DNA of 64,000 nt from CAG-791 sp002392385 (GCA_946616295.1 CAMOIU010000003.1:3038-67037); one strand, 5' to 3'. Positions 34,057 through 42,714 are shown, counted from the stretch's first letter. Notes: generated by a model from the sequence alone, not told the origin. Made by a program: numbers and translations.

Positions 34057-35112
34057 ATGAAACGTATCCTTGCAATGGCACTGGCAGCGATCATGACGGT
34101 CGGCACCCTCGCGGGATGTTCCGGCGGCAGCAGCTCCAAGGAAGAGAAGCCCGCGGAGAACGCGCAGACAGAGGCAGCTGCTGAGACCGAAGAGACAGCG
34201 GAAGCCGAGAGCGGCTGGCCTTATTCCAGCGTACAGCTCGAGATCGCTGCAGCAGCAGGCGGCGGCACAGATCTGATCACCCGTCATCTCCTCAAGTACC
34301 TCAGCAAACATGGCGATTTCGTAGTTGTCAACAACACCGATGGCAGCGGAGCTGTCGCGTTCCAGGAAGTCTATGACACTGATCCCGCCAAGCTCGACAA
34401 GATCCTTGTCTACAACACAGGTTACTTCACCGCTTATATCACTGGCGTGACAGATCTGGTTCCTTTTGAAGACCTGGTACCTGTCGTGGGCCTGAATCCC
34501 GCCGGCGTCTATTATGTGGTCGTTCCCAAGGATTCCCCCTTCAACTCCATCCAGGATGTTGTCGATTACTGCAAAGAGAATCCCGGCAAGCTGAACTTCG
34601 GCGTCATGATGGGCGACATCACCCACATCATCGCCGGCAACGTCGCAGGTATCCTCGGCGTCGAGTGGTCCTACACCGCCTGCGGTTCCGACGGCGACAG
34701 AGTCTCCCTGCTCATGGGCAACAACCTCGACATCACTGTGCTGAATCAGATCACCGTCGAGAACTATATACAGTCTGACGACATCAAGGTCCTCTGCTCC
34801 CTGCAGGGACGCAGCAGCACCGCCAGCGAGAAGCTTGCAGCCACTCCCACTCTGGAAGAGGAGGGCTATGAGCCTTGCAAGATCAAGACTCCTATCTCCG
34901 TCTTCGTTCCCGCCGGCACCAGCGAAGCGGACATGAAGAAGATCAACGAGCTCTTTACCGCTGCCGCACAGGATCAGGAAGTCATCGACGGCATCCTGGA
35001 GATGGGCGATGCGCTTGAGCCTTTCGGCGATCTGGAGCAGACCCAGGCGACTTTCCACGAGATCTATGACGCGATCACCGAGACCTGCGACGCGATCGGC
35101 TTCGGACAGTAA
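34057..35112 (+). CDS. tctC: Tripartite tricarboxylate transporter substrate-binding lipoprotein
   Basis: A 351-residue receptor of the TctC/Bug family, started at the ATG at 34057 (GGGAGG upstream). The lipoprotein signal ends in T-L-A-G-C (cysteine near residue 22). The mature domain carries A-A-A-G-G-G-T-D-L-I-T-R near residue 62, V-V-N-N-T-D-G-S-G-A-V near 86 and P-V-V-G-L-N-P-A-G near 145, the Bug-family ligand loops. It hands an organic acid to TctAB. A strong hairpin with a T run separates it from tctB. The downstream enzymes suggest a four-carbon sugar acid as ligand. Confidence 0.92.
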   Translation: MKRILAMALAAIMTVGTLAGCSGGSSSKEEKPAENAQTEAAAETEETAEAESGWPYSSVQLEIAAAAGGGTDLITRHLLKYLSKHGDFVVVNNTDGSGAVAFQEVYDTDPAKLDKILVYNTGYFTAYITGVTDLVPFEDLVPVVGLNPAGVYYVVVPKDSPFNSIQDVVDYCKENPGKLNFGVMMGDITHIIAGNVAGILGVEWSYTACGSDGDRVSLLMGNNLDITVLNQITVENYIQSDDIKVLCSLQGRSSTASEKLAATPTLEEEGYEPCKIKTPISVFVPAGTSEADMKKINELFTAAAQDQEVIDGILEMGDALEPFGDLEQTQATFHEIYDAITETCDAIGFGQ

Positions 35113-35154
35113 AGATCCGCTATCAATCCGCTGTACAGAAAGATGTATCCTCCG

Positions 35155-35188
35155 CACGGGGCAGGGTCACGCCCTGCCCCGTGTTTTT
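35155..35188 (+). terminator. Partial terminator between tctC and tctB
   Basis: Perfect 12-bp stem CACGGGGCAGGG (35155-35166) with complement at 35172-35183, loop TCACG, followed by TTTTT (35184-35188). It meets the criteria for an intrinsic terminator although the operon continues, so it probably sets a high receptor-to-permease ratio. Confidence 0.85.
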
Positions 35189-35222
35189 GTCTTCAAAGCC
35201 CGGGAAAAGGGAAGGTGAGCAT

Positions 35223-35705
35223 ATGAAAAAAGGATTTGTGATGAACCAGGACCGAATCTTCAGCATCGTGACGATCCTGTTCAGTATCTTCATGTTTGTA
35301 GAGACCGGCAAGATCAAGGCGACCTTCACCAATGTGGGCGGCTCTGATCCCGGATCCAAAGTCTTTCCGTACGCGATCGCCGTCCTGCTCTTTATCTGCG
35401 GTATCGGTAAATTCATCCGCTCCAACAAGCCGGATGAGAAGCCGTTCATGGGAGGAAAGGTCAGTTTTCTGCGCTCCATGGCCTGCATTGCCGTACTGGG
35501 CATCTATGTGGTGCTCCTGAAGCTGGTGGGCTTCCTGATCGGCACGGTGGCCGCTTCTGCTGCCCTGGTCCTGATCATGGCCAAAGGCAAGAAGCTGGAC
35601 TGGTGGCGTGTCGCACTCTTCAGTGTCGGACTGACCGCTGTCCTGTACGTCGGCTTCCAGGTCGTCCTGAAGATCCAGCTCCCCGCCGGGATGCTCTTCT
35701 CGTAA
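35223..35705 (+). CDS. tctB: Tripartite tricarboxylate transporter small subunit
   Basis: A 160-residue protein from the ATG at 35223 with four membrane segments (about 10-28, 45-62, 80-100 and 125-147), the usual TctB layout. It has F-P-Y-A-I-A-V-L-L-F-I-C-G-I near residue 48. It pairs with TctA; its direct role in transport is little known. The tctA gene starts 15 nt downstream behind GGAAAGGAGG. Confidence 0.88.
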   Translation: MKKGFVMNQDRIFSIVTILFSIFMFVETGKIKATFTNVGGSDPGSKVFPYAIAVLLFICGIGKFIRSNKPDEKPFMGGKVSFLRSMACIAVLGIYVVLLKLVGFLIGTVAASAALVLIMAKGKKLDWWRVALFSVGLTAVLYVGFQVVLKIQLPAGMLFS

Positions 35706-35720
35706 GGAAAGGAGGACAGC

Positions 35721-37268
35721 ATGATCTTACAGGTCCTTTCAACACTCTTCACGCCCTACCACATTCTTCTGGTCGTGATCGGGACTCCGCTGGGCATCAT
35801 CTTCGGTGCCATCCCCGGACTGTCCAACACGACCGGCATGGCTCTGATGCTGCCCCTGACCTTCACCATGGATGCGGCCTCTGCCATCATCTTCCAGTCC
35901 TCGATCTACATCGGCGGCATCTCCGGCGGCCTGATCAGTGCGACCCTGCTGGGCGTCCCCGGCGCGGCCTCCAACATCGCCACCTGCTTTGACGCCTACC
36001 CCATGGCCAAGAGCGGCCGTGCCTCCAGAGCGCTGGGCATCGGCATTTTCTCCAGCGCCATCGCGACCCTGGCCAGCATCTTCATCGCCATGCTGCTCAC
36101 GGCCCCTCTGGCACTGGTGGCAGTCAAGCTTGGCCCCTGGGAGTACTTCTCCCTCTGCACCGCCGCGATCGTGCTGGTCGTCACCATCTCCAAGGGCGAA
36201 ATGTTCTCCGGCCTGATCTCCGCGGGCATCGGCATCACCCTCGCGATGGTCGGCATCGCTCCCGTGGACGGCGCCAAGCGCTTTATCTTCGGGACCAAGA
36301 CGCTGCTGGGCGGCGTCCCGACCCTGGCGGTGATCCTGGGCGTGTTCGCCATCGCCATCCTTCTGGAATCCTTCGCCAACGGCGAGGAGGTCTCCGGCGA
36401 CTTGGACACCGGCACCATCAAAGGTGTCGGCATCCCGCTGAAGGAGTACTTCAGTTACTGGAGAGAGATCCTGAAGGCGTTCGGAATCGGTCTCTGGATC
36501 GGCTTCCTCCCTGGACTCGGCGCCGGCCTCTCCAACATCGTCTCCTACGCCATGATCAAGAGCGGCAGCAAGAACCCGGAGAAATTCGGCAAGGGCTGTG
36601 ACGAGGGCATTATCGCTTCCGAAGTGGCCAACAATGCCTCCGTCGGCGGCGCGATCATCCCGACCATTGCTCTGGGCATTCCCGGCGACAGTTCCTGCGC
36701 GATCCTGCTCAGCTGTCTGATCATGCAGGGCATCAACGCGGGTCCGCAGCTACTGAAGACCAACGCAGACCTGGTCTACCTCTTCTTCGGCGTACTGATG
36801 TTTTCCACCGTCGTGACCTTCTGCATGGAGCTCTTCGGGATCCGGACCTTCCCGTACATCCTGAAGACCCCGATGCACTACCTGTATACAGCGATCTTCC
36901 TGCTCTGCATGGTGGGCTCCTACACGGAATCCTCCTCCGTCAACAGCATGATCATCATGGTCGTGATGTCGGTCCTTGGCATCTTCATGCTGTATGGAAA
37001 GCTCAGTTTCTCCCCTTTCATCCTCGGCTTTATCCTGGGACCGATGATGGAGAAGTACATGCGCATGGGCATGACCTACTCCGACGAGGGCTTCATTGTC
37101 TTCCTGAAGAGACCGGTCTCCTGCATCCTGCTGGTGATCGCAGCCCTCTCCCTCATCTGGCCCTTCATCAGAGATGCCAGAGATGCGAAGCGAAAGGCCT
37201 CCGGGCAGATGTCTGAAGTTGAGGCCGCCGAAGCGGCAGCCGAGCAGTTCCAGGTCCGGGATGACTAA
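35721..37268 (+). CDS. tctA: Tripartite tricarboxylate transporter large permease
   Basis: A 515-residue permease with about twelve membrane helices. It carries the TctA signature early in the protein, G-A-I-P-G-L-S-N-T-T-G-M-A-L-M-L-P-L-T near residue 31, and the second glycine-proline motif F-L-P-G-L-G-A-G-L-S-N near 263, followed by V-A-N-N-A-S-V-G-G-A-I-I-P-T near 300. It forms the ion-coupled transport path for the acid bound by TctC. The last 30 residues are a charged cytosolic tail. Confidence 0.95.
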   Translation: MILQVLSTLFTPYHILLVVIGTPLGIIFGAIPGLSNTTGMALMLPLTFTMDAASAIIFQSSIYIGGISGGLISATLLGVPGAASNIATCFDAYPMAKSGRASRALGIGIFSSAIATLASIFIAMLLTAPLALVAVKLGPWEYFSLCTAAIVLVVTISKGEMFSGLISAGIGITLAMVGIAPVDGAKRFIFGTKTLLGGVPTLAVILGVFAIAILLESFANGEEVSGDLDTGTIKGVGIPLKEYFSYWREILKAFGIGLWIGFLPGLGAGLSNIVSYAMIKSGSKNPEKFGKGCDEGIIASEVANNASVGGAIIPTIALGIPGDSSCAILLSCLIMQGINAGPQLLKTNADLVYLFFGVLMFSTVVTFCMELFGIRTFPYILKTPMHYLYTAIFLLCMVGSYTESSSVNSMIIMVVMSVLGIFMLYGKLSFSPFILGFILGPMMEKYMRMGMTYSDEGFIVFLKRPVSCILLVIAALSLIWPFIRDARDAKRKASGQMSEVEAAEAAAEQFQVRDD

Positions 37269-37330
37269 TCTGCCCGCAGCGTCAGTATTCGCAGCATAAA
37301 AACTTTTTGATATGAAAGGAAGTATTAAAC

Positions 37331-38173
37331 ATGACTGTGGACGAATTATATGGTCAGGCTAATCACCGCCCGTGGGAGGGCGCGACCGGTCCGCTCCGGG
37401 TCGGTCCGCACACCTGGTTCATCGGACAGACCTGGATCGGTGTGATCGTTCTGGAGACGAAGGAAGGCCTGGTCATCATCGATGCAGGTCTCAGCGGACA
37501 GATGTGGCATATCTTCGAGTCGATCCGCAAGCTTGGCTATGACCCGGAACACGACATCAAACTGTGTCTGCTCTCGCACTGCCACATGGACCATTTCAGC
37601 GGCATCCATATCCTGCAGAACTATTCCCATCCGGTCGTCTACATGAGCGAGATCGAGAAAGAGTGGCCTTACAGGGAAGATCTGTGCAACGGGATCCCCG
37701 CCGGTCTGGACTACTATATGCCCTTCAAGCCGGACAGATTCTTCGATTATTCCAGGCCGCTGGAGTTCGGAGGATATTCCATCGAGTGTGTGCTCACACC
37801 CGGACATACGCCCGGCACCACCAGTTTCTTCTTCGAGGATACAGACGAGGATACCGGCAGAACTTACACCATCGGCATGCATGGCGGCCTGGGGCTCAAC
37901 ACCGTCACGGATCAGAACTTCGAGACGGCGGAGGAGGCATCTGCCGCCCGCGCCGGCTTCCGGCAGATGCTTCTCGACGTCCGCGACAGGAAGGTGGACA
38001 TCAGCATCGCGAACCATCCGGACAACATCCATTTCTTCGACCGGGTGACCGAGAATAAAAAGGATTACCGTTCCTTCATCGACGGCACTGTCTGGGCCAG
38101 ACAGATCGACGAGAAACTGGCAGAACTGGATGCGCTGGAGCGCGACAGCAGATTTGCGAAGAAAGGAAACTGA
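37331..38173 (+). CDS. Metallo-beta-lactamase fold hydrolase, possible lactonase
   Basis: A 280-residue metal hydrolase with the H-C-H-M-D-H metal motif near residue 78, a G-H-T-P-G-T-T-S histidine near 160 and a late histidine in A-N-H-P-D-N-I-H near 227. The early T-W-F-I-G-Q-T-W-I-G-V and D-A-G-L-S-G patterns are typical of the fold. No signal peptide, so it acts in the cytosol. It lies between the TctCBA transporter and a hydroxyacid dehydrogenase, 2 nt from the latter, so it may open a sugar-acid lactone before oxidation or phosphorylation; this function is inference. Confidence 0.85.
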   Translation: MTVDELYGQANHRPWEGATGPLRVGPHTWFIGQTWIGVIVLETKEGLVIIDAGLSGQMWHIFESIRKLGYDPEHDIKLCLLSHCHMDHFSGIHILQNYSHPVVYMSEIEKEWPYREDLCNGIPAGLDYYMPFKPDRFFDYSRPLEFGGYSIECVLTPGHTPGTTSFFFEDTDEDTGRTYTIGMHGGLGLNTVTDQNFETAEEASAARAGFRQMLLDVRDRKVDISIANHPDNIHFFDRVTENKKDYRSFIDGTVWARQIDEKLAELDALERDSRFAKKGN

Positions 38174-38175
38174 TC

Positions 38176-39060
38176 ATGAAACTCGGATTTATCGGACTCG
38201 GCATCATGGGCCGTCCCATGGCGCACAATCTTCTGAAAGCCGGCAGAGAGCTGCTGGTATCGGACCTGAACAAAGAGGCGGTGGCAGACGTGGTCGCAGC
38301 GGGGGCCAAAGCGGCCTCCTATGAAGAGATCGGCCGGGAATGCGAAGTGATCATCACGATGGTCCCGAGCGGTCCGATCGTCAAGAGCATCCTGTTCGGG
38401 GAAGGCGGTGTGACCGCCGCGATCCGTCCCGGGACCCTGGTCTGCGACATGAGTTCCGTGACTCCCACCGAATCCCGCTTCTGCTATGAGCAGCTGAAGG
38501 CGCTGGGCTGCGGTTTCGTGGATGCCCCCGTCTCCGGCGGGGAGACCGGCGCGATCGCGGGTACGCTCGCCATCATGTGCGGCGGCGACGAGAAGGACTT
38601 TGAAGCCATGATCCCGACTTTCGAGATCCTGGGCGCCTCCTGGCTTCTGATCGGTCCCAGCGGCAGCGGCAGCACCGCCAAGCTGGCCAACCAGATGATC
38701 GTCAACAACACCATCGCGGTGGTCGGCGAAGCTTTCACTTTCGCGGCCAAGGCCGGTGCCGATCCCGAGAAGGTCTACCGCGCCATCCGCGGCGGACTGG
38801 CCGGCAGTGCCGTGCTGGACCAGAAAGCCCCGCTGATGATCGAGCGGAACTTCAAGCCGGGCGGCCCGATCCGCATCAACCACAAAGATATCAAGAACTG
38901 CATCGACGCAGCCCATGCGCTGGACTGCCCCATCCCCTACACCGCCCAACTGTTCGAGATCATGCAGTGGATGAAGGTCCACGGACACATGAACGACGAT
39001 CACGGCGGACTGGTACAGTATTTCGAGTCCCTGGCGGACTGCGAGGTAAGGAGGCTGTAA
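38176..39060 (+). CDS. 3-hydroxyacid (HIBADH/GarR/LtnD-type) dehydrogenase
   Basis: A 294-residue NAD(P)-dependent dehydrogenase of the beta-hydroxyacid family. The nucleotide-binding motif is F-I-G-L-G-I-M-G-R-P-M-A-H-N-L near residue 4; the substrate motif is D-A-P-V-S-G-G-E-T-G-A near 117, and the catalytic lysine lies in G-S-G-S-T-A-K-L-A-N-Q near 172. Relatives include tartronate-semialdehyde reductase and L-threonate dehydrogenase (LtnD). Neighbouring kinase and PdxA-like genes favour a four-carbon sugar acid as substrate. The stop overlaps the kinase start as TAATG. Confidence 0.9.
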   Translation: MKLGFIGLGIMGRPMAHNLLKAGRELLVSDLNKEAVADVVAAGAKAASYEEIGRECEVIITMVPSGPIVKSILFGEGGVTAAIRPGTLVCDMSSVTPTESRFCYEQLKALGCGFVDAPVSGGETGAIAGTLAIMCGGDEKDFEAMIPTFEILGASWLLIGPSGSGSTAKLANQMIVNNTIAVVGEAFTFAAKAGADPEKVYRAIRGGLAGSAVLDQKAPLMIERNFKPGGPIRINHKDIKNCIDAAHALDCPIPYTAQLFEIMQWMKVHGHMNDDHGGLVQYFESLADCEVRRL

Positions 39061-40481
39061 TGGCGATCCCTTTTTCTGTGATCAATGACTATGCGCCTAT
39101 CGACGAGCAGCTTGCGGACAGCCTGCTGGCAGCGGAGATCGCTGCCAACCGGCGCAAGCTCGTCGTGCTGGACGATGACCCCACCGGGGTCCAGACCGTC
39201 CACGACGTCCACGTCTACACGGACTGGTCTGCGGACAGTATCCGTCAGGGCTTTCTCGAGAAGAACGCCCTCTTCTACATCCTCACCAACTCCCGCGGCC
39301 TGACCCGGGAGGAGACGACCCGCGTCCACCGCGAGATCGCCGCGGTCGTCGACCGCGTCGCCAAAGAGACCGGGCGGGAATACCTGTTCCTCAGCCGCAG
39401 CGACAGTACTCTCCGCGGACATTTTCCGCTGGAGACGGAGCTCCTGCGGGAAGCCTGGGAGCAGAATAACGGGCGCCCCATGGACGGCGAGATCCTCTGC
39501 CCCTTCTTTCTCGAAGGCGGCCGCTACACCATCGGCAACGTGCACTATGTGAAAAACGGCGAGGAGCTGGTGCCCGCGAATGAGACGGAGTTCGCCAGGG
39601 ACAAGACTTTCGGCTACACGGCTGCAACACTTCCCGCTTACGTGGAGGAAAAGACGGGCGGCGCCTTCAAGGCGGAGGATGTGACCTGCATCTCTCTGGA
39701 AGACCTGCACGCTATGGCGCTGGACAGGATCGAAGCGCAACTGCTCTCCGTCCGGGACTTCCGGAAAGTGATCGTCAATGCCGTGAGCTACGCGGACCTG
39801 AAAGTCTTCAGCATCGCGCTCTACCGGGCCATGGCCAAGGGCAAGGTCTTCCTCTTCCGGACGGCCGCAGGGCTCGTGAAGATCATGGGCGGTGTCTCCG
39901 ATCAGCCTCTCCTGACAAGGGACCAGATGATCGTCACGGACACGGACTGCGGCGGTATCATCGTCGTCGGTTCCCACACGCAGAAGACGACGGCCCAGCT
40001 GGAAGAGCTGCGCAGGCTCCCGAACGTGGAATTTGTGGAGCTGGATGCGCGGCTGGTGAAGGACGCCGTGGCTTTCTCCGCGGAAGTGGACCGCTGCCTG
40101 GCCCTGGAAGAAGCATTTCTGCGTGCAGGCAAAACGGTGTGCTGTTATACTACAAGAGCACTGATCACAGCGGACACCGGCGACAAAGAAGATGATCTGC
40201 GGCTCTCCGTCCGGATTTCGGACGCGGTCCAGTCCCTGGTCGGCCGTCTGACTGTGACCCCTGCTTTCGTGATTGCCAAGGGCGGCATCACCTCCAGTGA
40301 TGTCGGCACCCGTGCGCTGGCAGTCCGGCAGGCCAATGTACTCGGACAGATCCGTCCCGGTGTTCCGGTGTGGCAGACCGGAAAAGAAAGCCGCTTCCCG
40401 CTCATCCCGTATGTGATCTTCCCCGGCAACGTCGGAGAAGTCGGGACGCTCCGGGAAGCTGTCGAAGTACTGATGTCGTGA
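39060..40481 (+). CDS. DUF1537 four-carbon acid sugar kinase
   Basis: A 473-residue kinase of the DUF1537 family, translated from the ATG at 39060 that overlaps the preceding stop codon, with TAAGGAGG upstream. The N-terminal domain has L-D-D-D-P-T-G-V-Q-T near residue 38 (matching the family D-D-x-T-G), F-Y-I-L-T-N-S-R near 75 and S-R-S-D-S-T-L-R-G-H near 110. The C-terminal ATP-binding domain has A-K-G-G-I-T-S-S-D-V-G near 408 and F-P-G-N-V-G near 460. The family phosphorylates threonate, erythronate or related acids (DtnK, OtnK). Pairing with PdxA downstream is the arrangement known for D-threonate breakdown. Confidence 0.93.
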   Translation: MAIPFSVINDYAPIDEQLADSLLAAEIAANRRKLVVLDDDPTGVQTVHDVHVYTDWSADSIRQGFLEKNALFYILTNSRGLTREETTRVHREIAAVVDRVAKETGREYLFLSRSDSTLRGHFPLETELLREAWEQNNGRPMDGEILCPFFLEGGRYTIGNVHYVKNGEELVPANETEFARDKTFGYTAATLPAYVEEKTGGAFKAEDVTCISLEDLHAMALDRIEAQLLSVRDFRKVIVNAVSYADLKVFSIALYRAMAKGKVFLFRTAAGLVKIMGGVSDQPLLTRDQMIVTDTDCGGIIVVGSHTQKTTAQLEELRRLPNVEFVELDARLVKDAVAFSAEVDRCLALEEAFLRAGKTVCCYTTRALITADTGDKEDDLRLSVRISDAVQSLVGRLTVTPAFVIAKGGITSSDVGTRALAVRQANVLGQIRPGVPVWQTGKESRFPLIPYVIFPGNVGEVGTLREAVEVLMS

Positions 40482-40527
40482 TATTCGTGAAAGCCTGCGC
40501 AGCAGGCTTTGCAGAGGAGGTGCTCCT

Positions 40528-41544
40528 GTGACAGAAAGAACAGACCGAAAGCCCTTGATCGCTATCCCGCTGGGAGATCCCGCCGGTGTCGGACCGGAGA
40601 TCGTCGTAAAGGCGCTTGTCTCTGACACAGTCCGCAGCTGCGCGGACTGCCTTGTGATCGGCGACCGCGGCGTCATTGAGAGGACGATCGCCCTCACCGG
40701 CAGCCCTCTGCAAGTCCATGTCACCGACAGTCCGGAGAACGGCTGTTACCGGGAAGGAGTCCTCAACCTGATCGATCTGGCCAACATCGACGCCGGCCAG
40801 TTCCGATACGGTGTCGTCCAGGCCATGTGCGGCCGCGCCGCCTACGAGTATATCGAGAAGAGCATTTCATTCGCCATGGAAGGCCGGGTCGATGCCGTGG
40901 CGACCACGCCCATCAACAAGGAGGCGCTGCATGCGGCAGAAGTCCCCTACATCGGCCACACGGAGATCTTCGGTGCTCTCACCGGGACGGAGGACCCGCT
41001 GACCATGTTTGAGACCAACGGGCTGCGGATCTTCTTCCTCACGAGGCACCTCTCGCTCCTGCAGATGCTGGGACAGATCCGGAAGGACCGGATCGTCGCC
41101 TGCGTCAAAGAGTGCTGGGCGGCGCTCGAAAGACTGGGCGTCCGGGAAGGGACCATGGCCGTCGCCGGTCTCAACCCGCACTGCGGAGAACACGGGCTCT
41201 TCGGCTGGGAAGAAGTCAACGAGATCGAGCCTGCCGTCCGGCAGCTGCAGCAGGAAGGATATGCGGTCGCCGGTCCCATCGGCGCCGACTCCGTCTTCCA
41301 CCAGGCTGCACTGGGGCGCTACAACAGCGTGCTCTCCCTCTACCACGACCAGGGACACATTGCTGCCAAGACGCTGGATTTCGACCGCACCATCTCCATC
41401 ACCAACGGCATGCCCATCCTGCGGACCTCCGTGGACCATGGCACCGCCTTTGACATCGCCGGCAGGAACCTGGTCAGCGAAGTCAGCATGGTGGAGGCCA
41501 TCCGCCTCGCCGCGCTCTACGCGCCGCACTTTCAAAACGCATAA
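40528..41544 (+). CDS. pdxA: PdxA-family 4-phospho-threonate/erythronate-type dehydrogenase
   Basis: A 338-residue protein with a GTG start at 40528 preceded by GAGGAGG. It has G-D-P-A-G-V-G-P-E-I near residue 15, A-T-T-P-I-N-K-E-A near 128, and the three metal-binding histidines in I-G-H-T-E, G-L-N-P-H-C-G-E and Y-H-D-Q-G-H. Biosynthetic PdxA oxidises 4-phosphohydroxythreonine, but copies next to a DUF1537 kinase (PdxA2) oxidatively decarboxylate 4-phospho-D-threonate to dihydroxyacetone phosphate and CO2. Context therefore favours the catabolic role. It is the last gene of the operon; a strong terminator follows. Confidence 0.9.
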   Translation: MTERTDRKPLIAIPLGDPAGVGPEIVVKALVSDTVRSCADCLVIGDRGVIERTIALTGSPLQVHVTDSPENGCYREGVLNLIDLANIDAGQFRYGVVQAMCGRAAYEYIEKSISFAMEGRVDAVATTPINKEALHAAEVPYIGHTEIFGALTGTEDPLTMFETNGLRIFFLTRHLSLLQMLGQIRKDRIVACVKECWAALERLGVREGTMAVAGLNPHCGEHGLFGWEEVNEIEPAVRQLQQEGYAVAGPIGADSVFHQAALGRYNSVLSLYHDQGHIAAKTLDFDRTISITNGMPILRTSVDHGTAFDIAGRNLVSEVSMVEAIRLAALYAPHFQNA

Positions 41545-41557
41545 TTGTCTCCCCTGA

Positions 41558-41599
41558 AGAAGTGGCTGCCGCATCTCAGACGCGGCAGCCACTTCTTTT
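41558..41599 (+). terminator. Terminator of the sugar-acid operon
   Basis: Perfect 15-bp stem (41558-41572 with 41582-41596), loop of 9 nt, running into TTTT at 41596-41599. The remaining 41600-41760 holds an isolated TATAAT at 41644-41649 with no usable -35 and no gene after it; I see nothing else there. Confidence 0.88.
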
Positions 41600-41760
41600 G
41601 TCTGTACTCATTTATCTTTCCGTATTGTTTATTATTCCCGCGCTATAATAGAGCCAAACGACGCGTTGATCGCGTTGCGCGAGAATACACTTCAAGGAGC
41701 CGGAGCTGCGCACAGCGAAGGCATTTGCGTGGGCGCTGGCGCAGATGTGATGCAGCTGTA

Positions 41761-42306
41761 TCATCTCTCCACCACCACGCACCGCACGACACCGCTGTCA
41801 ATCAGGTCTCCGGCTGCGCTGTGATAGTCCGCGCCCACGGCCGCGATGCCGGCCAGTCTGCAGCCGGCGTCCTCGATGATGTTCATGCAGGCCTGGAGTG
41901 TGGCCGCCGTCTCGATCCAGTTGTCCGCCAGAAGGACTCTGCTGCCCTCCGGCAGGATCGAACGGCTGGTGCTCAGGGTGGCGGCCTGGTCCCGGTGATC
42001 GATATACCGGGCGATCACCACGTCCTCCGGCTCCGCCGGGAACTGCCGGTTCCTGCGGATGCCCACGAATCCGACCCCCAGCTCCCGGGCCAGCATGCTG
42101 CCCACGATAAAGCCCAGAGATTCAGGAGAACATACGTAATCCACATGTCCCCTGAAGGGTGCCGCCAGATAAGGGATCAGGGCTTCCAGCGCCTCCCTGT
42201 CCGCATAGAGCGGCAGGACATCCCTGCGTCCGGCCTTCGATGTCTTATCTTCTTCCCGGCTGTTCACCAGCCTGCGGATCCTTGCCTCCAATGCCTCTCT
42301 GTCCAT
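41761..42306 (-). CDS. Phosphoribosyltransferase-like protein with modified PRPP loop
   Basis: A 181-residue protein started at the ATG at 42306 behind GAGGAGG. The fold pattern is that of adenine/xanthine-type phosphoribosyltransferases: V-D-Y-V-C-S-P-E-S-L-G-F-I-V-G near residue 56, F-V-G-I-R-R near 80, and a PRPP-loop-like segment R-V-L-L-A-D-N-W-I-E-T-A-A-T-L near 124. The usual loop has two acidic residues and T-G-x-T; here the second acid is Asn and the glycine is Ala, so activity or specificity may be changed. The preceding zinc-ribbon gene lies 55 nt upstream on the same strand and shares its promoter. Confidence 0.75.
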   Translation of the reverse strand: MDREALEARIRRLVNSREEDKTSKAGRRDVLPLYADREALEALIPYLAAPFRGHVDYVCSPESLGFIVGSMLARELGVGFVGIRRNRQFPAEPEDVVIARYIDHRDQAATLSTSRSILPEGSRVLLADNWIETAATLQACMNIIEDAGCRLAGIAAVGADYHSAAGDLIDSGVVRCVVVER

Positions 42307-42361
42307 ACCGATCCTCCTCGTCGAACCCGGAACGCAGATCCCCCCAGACACTGCCCCGTCT

Positions 42362-42640
42362 TTACATCAGCTTCTGTGTACCGCAGATACTGCAGACGGC
42401 CCGTCCGCCGGAGAAAATCCTGAAATCCGTCTCCTTACCGCAGACCGGGCACATTGCCTTCACGGTATTATTGCCGGCAGCAGCTCTCACAGCGTCCGCC
42501 ACGCTCTCCTGGTCCGCCAGACGGCTGCCGAGATCCGCGAGCTTCCGGGACTGTGCTGCAAGGGCCCCGGGCATACCTGTACCGCCTGTCACGGCATTCA
42601 GCTCATCCTCCGAGAGCCCGATCATCTTTCTGTCACTCAA
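42362..42640 (-). CDS. Small zinc-ribbon protein with GG-leader-like N-terminus
   Basis: A 92-residue protein with a probable TTG start at 42640, 9 nt from AGGAGG; the next ATG, five codons on, lies too far from it. The N-terminus has L-S-E-D-E-L-N-A-V-T-G-G near residue 9, which resembles the double-glycine leader of bacteriocin-type peptides. The middle is an Ala-rich helix. The C-terminus has C-P-V-C-G...C-S-I-C-G, a four-cysteine zinc ribbon. I do not know its function. A good promoter lies 46 nt upstream, and a phosphoribosyltransferase gene follows. Confidence 0.75.
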   Translation of the reverse strand: MSDRKMIGLSEDELNAVTGGTGMPGALAAQSRKLADLGSRLADQESVADAVRAAAGNNTVKAMCPVCGKETDFRIFSGGRAVCSICGTQKLM

Positions 42641-42685
42641 TCTGTTGATCCTCCTGAATAACCGACGCTTTTTACTTCACCTTTA

Positions 42686-42714
42686 ACTATACCGCATTCG
42701 CCCGGCAGTGTCGA
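42686..42714 (-). promoter_or_regulatory. Promoter of the zinc-ribbon gene
   Basis: On the minus strand TCGACA (42709-42714), 17-nt spacer, TATAGT (42686-42691). Confidence 0.7.

Noticed and set aside
41600..41760. Small RNA driven by the TATAAT at 41644-41649
   Set aside because: No -35 or extended -10, no defined terminator downstream on the plus strand; an isolated hexamer is not enough.
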